A DNA stretch of 5,558 nucleotides from CAIKLP01 sp039798705. Its GTDB lineage: Bacteria > Bacteroidota > Bacteroidia > Sphingobacteriales > Sphingobacteriaceae. The stretch spans positions 1-5,558 of the forward strand of contig JBDKFN010000091.1 of the NCBI GenBank assembly GCA_039798705.1, given 5' to 3'. Below are positions 1 to 5,558 of this stretch, in pieces (the stretch's first letter is position 1; the number at the start of each line of letters is the position of its first letter). The translations under genes were made by a program, and so were the position numbers. The notes beneath the pieces were generated by a model that ran no database searches, was not told the DNA's origin, and saw nothing but the letters and a program-made list of their open reading frames with translations.

Positions 1-86
1 TGATAGAATACAATGAGTTACATCCACATAAATCACTTAACAATATGAGTCCATTGAAATACTTAGAAAACAATTATTATATTTGA
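1..86 (+). CDS. IS3-family transposase (OrfB), C-terminal fragment
   Basis: The frame starting at base 3 is open from the window edge to a TGA at 84-86 and encodes 27 residues, beginning IEYNELHPHKSLNNMSP. This matches the end of the integrase core (rve) of IS3-family OrfB transposases, where a YN-x-x-RPH-x-SL-x-x-x-TP-x-x-Y pattern follows the last catalytic glutamate. Here the R of RPH is L and the T of TP is S, which are mild departures. The protein would cut and join the ends of its element during transposition. The DDE catalytic residues lie outside the window, so it cannot be judged whether the gene is intact or a remnant. The ending is clean, with no sign of decay in the visible part. 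Confidence 0.75.
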   Translation, partial: IEYNELHPHKSLNNMSPLKYLENNYYI

Positions 87-100
87 ATAACCAATTTTAT

Positions 101-127
101 ATTAGTCCGATAAATGGGGTACTTACA
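101..127 (+). repeat. Probable right terminal inverted repeat of the IS element
   Basis: The stretch contains GTCCGATAAATGGGG followed by TACTTACA. Read on the minus strand it begins TGTAAGTACCCCATTTATCG and continues into GGAC. This resembles IS150-type ends, which start with TGTA, then a CCCATTT-like core, then GGAC. The match is from remembered family patterns and was not aligned. The matching left repeat and the 3-4 bp target duplication (which would begin with CAT at 128) cannot be seen here. Confidence 0.55.
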
Positions 128-192
128 CATGCAATAAAGATAAAACATTTTGAAAAACATGAGAATCTATTTTTTCAATTGTAATTAACGGC

Positions 193-200
193 TAACTTTG
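193..200 (+). promoter_or_regulatory. Probable -7 promoter element of psuKG (TAACTTTG)
   Basis: TAACTTTG fits the Bacteroidota primary sigma factor -7 consensus TAnnTTTG exactly. Transcription would begin a few bases downstream, about 205-208, giving a leader of roughly 15 bases before the ATG at 222. No well-placed -33 TTG is visible: the TTG at 179-181 is only 11 bases upstream, and otherwise there is a T-run at 171-176. The box also overlaps the TTG at 198-200, which argues against that codon being the translation start. Confidence 0.55.
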
Positions 201-221
201 GTCGCTTATTCCGCACAAATC

Positions 222-1151
222 ATGAATAAGCCTATTGTATGTATTGGAGGTTCTCTTGTTGATGAAACCTTTTACTGTTTACAACCTCCAATTAAAGGAA
301 CTAGTAATCCTGCACAGCTTGAACTAAGTGCTGGTGGTGTTGTAAGAAATATCGCTCACCATCTTGCCTTACTGCATCACAATGTTCAATTGATAACAAT
401 TCTTGGTAATGATAAAGAAGGCGACTGGCTTAACGAGCAATGTTCGCAAGCGGGTATTGACATGCAACATACGTTTCGTATTGATGGCGTGACAGGAAGA
501 TTTACTGCTGTATTAGGAACAGATGGTGAATTGTTTGTTGGAACTGTTGTAAATGATTTAGAGCCCTTACTCAATTCACAATTACTAGAAACGAAAATTG
601 ATGTTCTTAAAAACGCAGGACTCATCATTACGGATACGAATATGAATCCTGAGTGCATTCAATGGTTAATTCAATTTTGTTCAGATCATTCCATTCCTTG
701 TATCATTGAACCCGTTTCTATTCCCAAAGCAAATAAATTAGCAGAGATGGAATTATCGAATTTGTTTTTAGTTACGCCGAATGAAGTTGAATTATCTTCT
801 ATTCAAAGTGTAGCATCAGAGCCAGGTTTAAAAGGAATGATTAACGGATTACTTGCAAGAGGAGTTCAACATGTTTGGTTACGTCAAGGTGAAAATGGCT
901 CCACAATTTATGATAAAACAAGTCATTTTTCATTACATGCGCCAGCAGTAAATGTAATTGACACAACGGGTGCAGGAGATGCTGCGTTAGCGGGATGGGT
1001 ACATGGGTTTGTGCATGAAAAATCAACAGAAGATAAAATCAGATACGGACATACGTTAGCGGCTTTGGTACTTCAACAGAAGGGAACCATCGTTAAATAT
1101 TTAACAGCTGATAAATTAGAAGAAGAGGTTATCCGTTTATTCCCTAACTAA
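222..1151 (+). CDS. psuK: Pseudouridine kinase (PfkB/ribokinase family)
   Basis: The protein is predicted to phosphorylate pseudouridine with ATP to pseudouridine 5'-phosphate in the cytoplasm, the first step of pseudouridine salvage. It is 309 residues, close to E. coli PsuK (YeiC, about 313). Visible PfkB features in order are an N-terminal strand IVCIGGSLVD (5-14), the substrate-side glycine motif AGGVVRNIAHHLALL starting at residue 37, the TPNEVEL motif at 185-191, and the C-terminal PfkB signature DTTGAGDA at 247-254, with D253 as catalytic base and the GAG forming the anion hole. Sugar specificity is uncertain from the kinase alone, but the GGVxRNIAxxLALL block resembles PsuK and psuG follows directly. 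An in-frame TTG at 198 would add eight residues, but it overlaps the likely -7 box, and the ATG at 222 gives the usual PfkB N-terminus. An in-frame TAA at 186-188 rules out longer starts. No clear Shine-Dalgarno is present. Confidence 0.9.
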   Translation: MNKPIVCIGGSLVDETFYCLQPPIKGTSNPAQLELSAGGVVRNIAHHLALLHHNVQLITILGNDKEGDWLNEQCSQAGIDMQHTFRIDGVTGRFTAVLGTDGELFVGTVVNDLEPLLNSQLLETKIDVLKNAGLIITDTNMNPECIQWLIQFCSDHSIPCIIEPVSIPKANKLAEMELSNLFLVTPNEVELSSIQSVASEPGLKGMINGLLARGVQHVWLRQGENGSTIYDKTSHFSLHAPAVNVIDTTGAGDAALAGWVHGFVHEKSTEDKIRYGHTLAALVLQQKGTIVKYLTADKLEEEVIRLFPN

Positions 1152-1152
1152 T

Positions 1153-2067
1153 ATGAATAACTATTTAAATATTCATCCAGAAGTTGCTGAAGCATTAAAA
1201 AACAATCAACCAGTTGTTGCGTTAGAGTCGACCATCATTTCTCACGGTATGCCCTATCCGCAAAATGTTGCAACTGCACGAGCGGTAGAGAACATCATTC
1301 GTGAGCAAGGCGCAATTCCTGCAACTATTGCTATTTTAGACGGCAAATGTTGCGTTGGATTAAATGATGAGCAACTTGAATATTTAGGTCAGGCGAAGGA
1401 TGTTTGGAAAGTAAGTCTGCGTGATATGCCTTACGTTATTGCAACTAAAATTGCAGGAGCAACAACGGTAGCTGCTACTATGCGAATTGCATCAATGGCA
1501 GGAATTAAAGTTTTTGTCACTGGTGGCATTGGTGGTGTTCATAGAGATGCGCAACAAACAATGGATATCTCCGCTGACTTGACTGAAATGAGTAATACGA
1601 ATGTTGCTATTGTATCTGCAGGTGTTAAATCCATTTTAGATATTGGATTAACCTTAGAATATTTAGAAACATTAGGAATTCCAGTAATTACTTATTCTCA
1701 AAAAGAGTTTCCAAGTTTTTATTCAAGGGAAAGCGGATATACGTCGCCGTTATCATCGGATTCAGAACAAGAAATTGCAAGTATTTTAAAAGCCAAGTGG
1801 GATTTGCAAATTAACGGATCGGTTTTAATTGCGAATCCGGTACCGAAAGAAATGGAAATTCCATTTCATGAAATAGAAAGCAAAATCCAACAAGCGCTGA
1901 ATGAAGCAAAGTCGGCAGGCATCAGTGGTAAAGAAACGACCCCCTTTTTATTGAAGCGAATTGCGGAGATTACAGGAGGCAATAGTTTAGCGACAAACAT
2001 CGCTTTAATAAAAAATAATGCTCTTTTAGGGGCGAAAGTGGCTATTTACTTGGCGAAAATCAGTTAA
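1153..2067 (+). CDS. psuG: Pseudouridine-5'-phosphate glycosidase
   Basis: The enzyme reversibly cleaves the C-C glycosidic bond of pseudouridine 5'-phosphate to uracil and ribose 5-phosphate, in the cytoplasm, after PsuK. It is 304 residues (E. coli PsuG/YeiN is 312) and is recognisable along its whole length: PVVALESTIISHGMPYPQN at 20-38, TGGIGGVHR at 123-131, DISADL at 138-143, SAGVKSILDIGLTLEYLE at 155-172, and GKETTPFLL near the C-terminus. By alignment in my head to E. coli PsuG, the active-site residues are kept: E25 (E. coli E31), K86 (K93), metal-binding D142 (D149) and K159 (K166, which forms the Schiff base with ring-opened ribose). It should therefore be active and Mn-dependent. 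The ATG follows the psuK stop codon after a single base, so the two genes are almost certainly one transcript and probably translationally coupled. No strong terminator follows; only a weak AAAGA/TCTTT hairpin at 2072-2085 is present. Confidence 0.96.
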   Translation: MNNYLNIHPEVAEALKNNQPVVALESTIISHGMPYPQNVATARAVENIIREQGAIPATIAILDGKCCVGLNDEQLEYLGQAKDVWKVSLRDMPYVIATKIAGATTVAATMRIASMAGIKVFVTGGIGGVHRDAQQTMDISADLTEMSNTNVAIVSAGVKSILDIGLTLEYLETLGIPVITYSQKEFPSFYSRESGYTSPLSSDSEQEIASILKAKWDLQINGSVLIANPVPKEMEIPFHEIESKIQQALNEAKSAGISGKETTPFLLKRIAEITGGNSLATNIALIKNNALLGAKVAIYLAKIS

Positions 2068-2087
2068 TCGGAAAGATTTTTCTTTAC

Positions 2088-2113
2088 TTGCATTGGTTCA
2101 GGTCGTAACTTTG
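2088..2113 (+). promoter_or_regulatory. Probable promoter of the SHOCT-like membrane protein gene
   Basis: TAACTTTG at 2106-2113 is identical to the box before psuK and fits the Bacteroidota -7 consensus. A TTG at 2088-2090 could serve as the -33 element, but the spacer of 15 bases is a little shorter than the usual 17-19 or more. Transcription would start about 2118-2121, leaving a leader of about 16-19 bases before the ATG at 2137. This suggests the gene is transcribed separately from psuKG. Confidence 0.5.
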
Positions 2114-2136
2114 TAAACGTTAAGCAACCTACTATC

Positions 2137-2709
2137 ATGTCTTTTAATAAATTCGGTTTTTTAGTAATAATAGTCGTTATTTTTTTTACGTCCTCGGTAA
2201 ATCATGCTTATTCGACTAATTATAAATCATATCGCCATAAAATAACCGGGAGTGAATTTTATAATGATGAACAAAAATCCTTTCAAAGCAAAATTGATAG
2301 TTTAGAGGATAGAACAGAAGAATTGGAAGATCAGAAATCGATTTTGTTAATTGAAATGGGAAACCGAAAGCACAAGATTGAAAAACTGCGTTCTGATTCA
2401 GCTAATCATATTGTACAACTGAACTTAGAAAATTCCCGCAGTGAGTCATTATCTGAATCACTAAAGTATTTATTCATCATCATTTTATTTTTCGTTCTAT
2501 TTGTTTTAATACAATTCGGAATAATCTTTTATGCTATCAAACGCATTACTTCACAACCAGTGAGTCAAAGTAATAACAATCGTAACGTTATCGGACAAGT
2601 ACATTCTAATCCTCAGTTAGAGAGTTTAGAGATGTTGAAGAACAAAGGATTTATCTCTGAAGAAGAATATTTCCGTCAGCGCCAGTCGTTAATGGCACGT
2701 CAGGCATAA
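2137..2709 (+). CDS. Membrane protein of unknown function with coiled coil and SHOCT-like C-terminus
   Basis: I do not recognise a specific family for this 190-residue protein. It has a strongly hydrophobic N-terminus (about 8-20, inside MSFNKFGFLVIIVVIFFTSS) that may be a signal peptide cleaved near residue 26 or a membrane anchor. A highly charged, heptad-like region at about 46-108, rich in E, K, Q and L, should form a coiled coil. A clear transmembrane helix covers about 111-134. A short polar linker rich in S and N (138-158) leads to LESLEMLKNKGFISEEEY and the following residues (161-187). This tail fits the SHOCT pattern of a short helix, a KG(F/I)I(S/T)EEE(Y/F) turn and a second helix, often found at the ends of membrane proteins and thought to mediate oligomerisation. 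If the N-terminus is cleaved, the coiled coil is periplasmic and the SHOCT tail cytoplasmic. The start is placed by its position just after a TAACTTTG box. The receptor gene begins 51 bases downstream on the same strand, so co-transcription is possible. Confidence 0.8.
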   Translation: MSFNKFGFLVIIVVIFFTSSVNHAYSTNYKSYRHKITGSEFYNDEQKSFQSKIDSLEDRTEELEDQKSILLIEMGNRKHKIEKLRSDSANHIVQLNLENSRSESLSESLKYLFIIILFFVLFVLIQFGIIFYAIKRITSQPVSQSNNNRNVIGQVHSNPQLESLEMLKNKGFISEEEYFRQRQSLMARQA

Positions 2710-2760
2710 ATTTAACAGATTTAATTCGTGCTTATTAAGAATTCTTGTTTCCTTTGATAC

Positions 2761-4920
2761 ATGAAACGAACTCTTCTACTAATCGCCCTTTTTATTTCGT
2801 GCTTACAATCACAGGCTCAAAATCCAATTCATAAAATAGTTATAAGTGCAGTAGATAGCTTATCGAATGCCACAGTTCCATTTTTTACTACTTTTCAACC
2901 ACACGAGAATGTAGGAGGGAATGCAGATGCTAATGGAAGAATCAATTTGGTGTTTTCAATTACCTCTGATTATAAAATTATCATCTCAGCTGTTGGATAC
3001 CAAAAGAAAACGATTCAATATTCAGAAGCTGAATTGCGAGAATCGATGACTGTAAAATTATCTCCTCTTGTTTTAGATGAAGTAATCATTTCAAGTACAC
3101 GCACGAATGCGCGAATAGAAGATTTGCCGATAAAGATAGAAGTCCTTGGACAAGAAGAGATGGATGAGGAAAGTAGTATTGTTCCAGGAGGTATTGGTAG
3201 TATACTTGGAGACTTATCCGTAATTACTGTACAAAAAACAGATCCAGTGAATGGAAACGATGCTATTCGAATTCAAGGATTAGAGAGTAAATACACGAAA
3301 ATTATTAAAGATGGTTTTCCGTTGTATGATGGATTTTCAGGATCATTAGGAGTACTCAGTATTCCTCCTCTCGACTTACAGCAAGTAGAAATTATTAAAG
3401 GATGTGGATCGACGTTATATGGTGAAAGTGCGATTGGTGGAGTGATTAATTTTATTTCTAAAACACCTACCGATTCACTGACTGGGGTTGTAGTAGGAAA
3501 TCACACTTCATTAAATGAAAACAATTTGAACTTTTTTTCATCTCAGAAAAAAAACAAATTTGGTTATACCCTATTCTTGGGAGGGAATACAAAAGAAGCT
3601 GTTGATATAAATAAAGATGGATATATGGAGGTTCCGAAAGACAGAAATTATATTATCCACCCTCGCCTATTTTATGAAAATAAAAACTTGAAAATCAATT
3701 TAGGTTACAACTTAAATCATGATAATCGTGAATCAGGATTAATCAATGCAATTACAAATGGAATAACAGCAACAAATAATTTTCATGTAATTGAAAAGTA
3801 TATCAGAAATACTGCAGACTTAACACTTGATTATAAAATTAACGATCAATCATCGATACATTACAAAAGTGCGGTATCGTATTACTCGCGTAATTACTCT
3901 GACTCATATTTGATATTTAATGGTAAAGAAAAAAGCTCGTATCAGGAATTAAATATGGTTTTTGTAAAAGAAAAACACACAGCTGTTGCGGGGATAAATT
4001 TAATAACAAGCAACTTTACACATGCATATAACGACAGTTTGCCCTTTGGTAATTTCAATACCAATACGATTGGAATATTTCTACAAGACGGCTATAAACT
4101 TTCAGAAAAGGTAATGCTTGATTTGGGCTATCGATTTGATTATACCAATAAAAATGCAGTACATCTTCCATCTGCAGGATTTTTTATCAAGCCCAATAAA
4201 GATTTATCAATAAGAATTCGTTATGCCAGTGGCTATAGAAAACCAACTGTGTTAAACGAATTGGATATAACAGAATTTATATCTTATCAAACATCAACCG
4301 ATAATTTACTAATAGAAAAATCTAATGGCTATAACACCGATATTAATTACTCAGTATTAATCGGAAATAAAGTACACCTAGATTTAAATCAGGCGTTTTA
4401 TTACACTGACATTTCTAATCCTGCAATTGCACATAAGAATTACTTAGGCAATATCTCCATCACCAATGAAAGCGGTAAAGTAAAAAGTTATGGTACGGAC
4501 ACCTACATTCGATTAAGCCTAGAAGATTGGGAATTATATTTAGGATATAATCATACAATTGCTTATCGTGAAGGACAAAATCAGAATTATCAACTACCGT
4601 TTAACCCGAATGATAAATTTGCAATTACACTTGCTTACGAAATAGAAGACAAATGGAGAATGGGTATTGAAGCGGCATATAATGCGAATCAAGTCAATGC
4701 AAGCTATAAAGAAGTTCCGAATTATTGGTTTACTGCTGCGATGATAGAACGAAAAATAAATCGTTTCAGCATTGTTTTAAATTGCGAAAACGTAAACAAC
4801 TTCAAACAATCCAATTACGAAAAGTTAGTAAATATAGACAGTGGCACGCCTGCATATACAGATATTTGGGGACCAATTGAAGGAAGAGTTGTTAATCTAT
4901 CTTTGAAATACAAATTCTAA
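2761..4920 (+). CDS. TonB-dependent outer-membrane receptor with carboxypeptidase-like regulatory domain
   Basis: This 719-residue protein should take up a ligand across the outer membrane using TonB-ExbBD energy. It starts with a signal peptide (MKRTLLLIALFISCLQSQA, cleavage likely after A19, leaving Q20). Residues about 24-100 form a carboxypeptidase regulatory-like beta-sandwich (DANGR turn near 57, ISAVGY near 77), typical of Bacteroidota receptors. LVLDEVIISSTR (103-114) leads into the plug, about 115-235, ending in the standard motif QVEIIKGCGSTLYGESAIGG and then VINFISK (208-234). The rest is a beta barrel with alternating aromatic strands and a terminal strand ending in KYKF, with the C-terminal phenylalanine expected for BAM-assembled proteins. 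It is far shorter than SusC-type glycan receptors (about 1000 residues), and no susD follows, so a siderophore, metal or small cofactor ligand is more likely; the substrate cannot be told. No good promoter is seen in 2710-2760, which holds only a perfect 10-bp palindrome AAGAATTCTT (2737-2746), so it may be read from the upstream gene. Confidence 0.93.
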   Translation: MKRTLLLIALFISCLQSQAQNPIHKIVISAVDSLSNATVPFFTTFQPHENVGGNADANGRINLVFSITSDYKIIISAVGYQKKTIQYSEAELRESMTVKLSPLVLDEVIISSTRTNARIEDLPIKIEVLGQEEMDEESSIVPGGIGSILGDLSVITVQKTDPVNGNDAIRIQGLESKYTKIIKDGFPLYDGFSGSLGVLSIPPLDLQQVEIIKGCGSTLYGESAIGGVINFISKTPTDSLTGVVVGNHTSLNENNLNFFSSQKKNKFGYTLFLGGNTKEAVDINKDGYMEVPKDRNYIIHPRLFYENKNLKINLGYNLNHDNRESGLINAITNGITATNNFHVIEKYIRNTADLTLDYKINDQSSIHYKSAVSYYSRNYSDSYLIFNGKEKSSYQELNMVFVKEKHTAVAGINLITSNFTHAYNDSLPFGNFNTNTIGIFLQDGYKLSEKVMLDLGYRFDYTNKNAVHLPSAGFFIKPNKDLSIRIRYASGYRKPTVLNELDITEFISYQTSTDNLLIEKSNGYNTDINYSVLIGNKVHLDLNQAFYYTDISNPAIAHKNYLGNISITNESGKVKSYGTDTYIRLSLEDWELYLGYNHTIAYREGQNQNYQLPFNPNDKFAITLAYEIEDKWRMGIEAAYNANQVNASYKEVPNYWFTAAMIERKINRFSIVLNCENVNNFKQSNYEKLVNIDSGTPAYTDIWGPIEGRVVNLSLKYKF

Positions 4921-5558
4921 TTTTTTGTTTTTTCCAAAATAGCTAAGACTTCTTCTTTATCTGCAATAAAATCAGGATGATTGATAATTGCTGCGCTATG
5001 TATTTCTGAGATACACGAATCGCGTAATAACTCTATTACATTATTACTACGAACGCCACCACCCGCAATAAAATTCAATTGTGATCCATATTGATGAATC
5101 ATCGTATTGATGACATCTTTACCTTCCAAAGCACTTTTCATTTTACCTGTGGTTAATACACTGGTAACTCCACAATGAATTAAGTCTTGAATTCCCTTTT
5201 CATAATTAGTTACCTCATCGATTGCACGATGGAAAGTTACAGGCTTATGATTTGCAGCATCCACAAGTTGTTCTAACTGCGATGTATTTACGTTATTATC
5301 AGAAGTCAAACAACCAAAGACAAATCCATCAGCGCCCAATTCATCGAATGTTTTTATTTCCTCCAACATTTGATTCAATATAGCATCGTCGTAAACAAAA
5401 TTTCCTGCTTGTGGACGAATCATAACCATAATTGGTCCAGTGAAAATCCTTCTAGCTGAAATAAAATTATCGATTGATGGCGTAACACCTCCAACCTGAT
5501 AATTATCGCATAGTTCTATTCTAGAGACCTTACAAGCTTGAGCAATTACAACTGAATC
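4917..5558 (-). CDS. cutC: CutC family protein, 5' end beyond the window, shortened C-terminus
   Basis: The minus-strand frame is open from the window edge (5558) to a TAG at 4919-4917, encoding 213 visible residues. The ATG at 5429 is internal: the 43 codons before it carry conserved CutC sequence (RIELCDN at 13-19, GGVTPS at 23-28). About 11 N-terminal residues are missing compared with E. coli. Further CutC motifs are VMIRPQAGNF (45-54), GFVFGCLTSDNNVN (78-91), VTFHRAID (107-114), VLTTG (134-138), IAGGGVRSNN (164-173) and EIHSAA (185-190). The fold is a TIM barrel in the cytoplasm. The family is named for copper homeostasis, but its enzymatic role is not settled and a direct copper function is disputed. 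The protein is odd in that, after HSAA, the conserved M-x-(Y/F)-R-N stretch of about 24 residues found in E. coli and human CutC is absent, and the sequence passes straight to the final helix. The gene converges on the receptor gene with overlapping stop codons. Confidence 0.93.
   Translation of the reverse strand, partial: DSVVIAQACKVSRIELCDNYQVGGVTPSIDNFISARRIFTGPIMVMIRPQAGNFVYDDAILNQMLEEIKTFDELGADGFVFGCLTSDNNVNTSQLEQLVDAANHKPVTFHRAIDEVTNYEKGIQDLIHCGVTSVLTTGKMKSALEGKDVINTMIHQYGSQLNFIAGGGVRSNNVIELLRDSCISEIHSAAIINHPDFIADKEEVLAILEKTKN

Larger units (their letters stand above)
1..127 (+). mobile_element. Right end of an IS3-family (IS150-like) insertion sequence, partial
   Basis: This is the downstream end of an insertion sequence whose body lies left of the window. 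Two signals agree. The first 86 bases encode the C-terminus of an IS3-type DDE transposase. About 18 bases after its stop begins a stretch that reads like an IS150-type right inverted repeat and ends in TTACA at 127. The short distance from transposase stop to element end is normal for IS3-family elements. Base 127 as the boundary is inferred from the expected terminal CA and the resemblance to known ends; the left end is not available to confirm it. The element ends about 95 bases before the psuK start codon and 65 bases before its likely -7 box, so it lies upstream of the core promoter and does not interrupt the gene. Confidence 0.7.

Noticed and set aside
198..221. Upstream TTG start for psuK adding eight residues (MVAYSAQI).
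   Set aside because: The TTG overlaps the TAACTTTG promoter box, the extra residues do not belong to the PfkB N-terminus, and the ATG at 222 gives the expected family start.
386..658. Minus-strand open frame of 90 codons inside psuK.
   Set aside because: It lies wholly within a well-supported gene, has no family features, and is a shadow of the psuK coding pattern.
841..1026. Minus-strand open frame of 61 codons inside psuK.
   Set aside because: It is opposite the conserved PfkB signature region and has no start signal or recognisable domain.
2072..2085. AAAGA-TTTT-TCTTT hairpin after psuG as a terminator.
   Set aside because: The stem is only five mostly A-T pairs and no T-run follows, so it is too weak to call.
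2737..2746. Perfect palindrome AAGAATTCTT before the receptor gene as an operator or terminator.
   Set aside because: Ten A-T-rich bases can be palindromic by chance; there is no loop for a terminator and no second copy to suggest a regulator site.
2749..2756. TTCCTTTG as a -7 box for the receptor gene.
   Set aside because: It lacks the A at the second position, and transcription would start at or after the ATG at 2761, which does not suit the signal-peptide start.
2761..2820. Lipoprotein signal (FISC) in the receptor N-terminus.
   Set aside because: The position before the cysteine does not fit a good lipobox, and a normal signal peptidase site (SQA before Q20) follows, as expected for a TonB-dependent receptor.
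4902..4933. Intrinsic terminator for the receptor gene formed by TTTG/CAAA and the following T-rich tract.
   Set aside because: The stem has four pairs and no G-C-rich core; the T-rich tract is also coding sequence for the lysine-rich end of CutC.

Overview
The window is AT-rich DNA that looks like a member of the Bacteroidota. Four things support this: a TonB-dependent receptor with an N-terminal carboxypeptidase-like regulatory domain, an exported SHOCT-type small protein, the absence of clear Shine-Dalgarno sequences, and two copies of the octamer TAACTTTG, which fits the Bacteroidota -7 promoter element TAnnTTTG. I cannot place it at genus level.

Layout from left to right. Bases 1-127 are the right end of an IS3-family insertion sequence (IS150-like): the last 27 codons of its transposase and a probable terminal inverted repeat. 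Next come a short promoter region and a two-gene operon (222-2067), psuK-psuG, with a 1-base gap between the genes. Together these salvage pseudouridine: PsuK makes pseudouridine 5'-phosphate and PsuG splits it to uracil and ribose 5-phosphate. A second TAACTTTG promoter precedes a 190-residue membrane protein of unknown function (2137-2709; hydrophobic N-terminus, coiled coil, transmembrane helix, SHOCT-like tail). After 51 bases follows a 719-residue TonB-dependent outer-membrane receptor (2761-4920). The receptor converges on a cutC-family gene on the minus strand (4917-5558), which runs off the right edge. The two convergent genes share the bases CTAA, so their stop codons overlap.

Only psuK and psuG form an evident pathway. 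No pseudouridine transporter is visible, and nothing in the sequence ties the receptor to nucleosides. The CutC protein lacks a C-terminal segment that is conserved in the E. coli and human proteins. I see no defence system, CRISPR array, RNA gene or clearly new system. The points most worth a second look are the IS end just upstream of psuK, the shortened CutC, the overlapping stop codons, and the uncharacterised SHOCT-like membrane protein beside the receptor.
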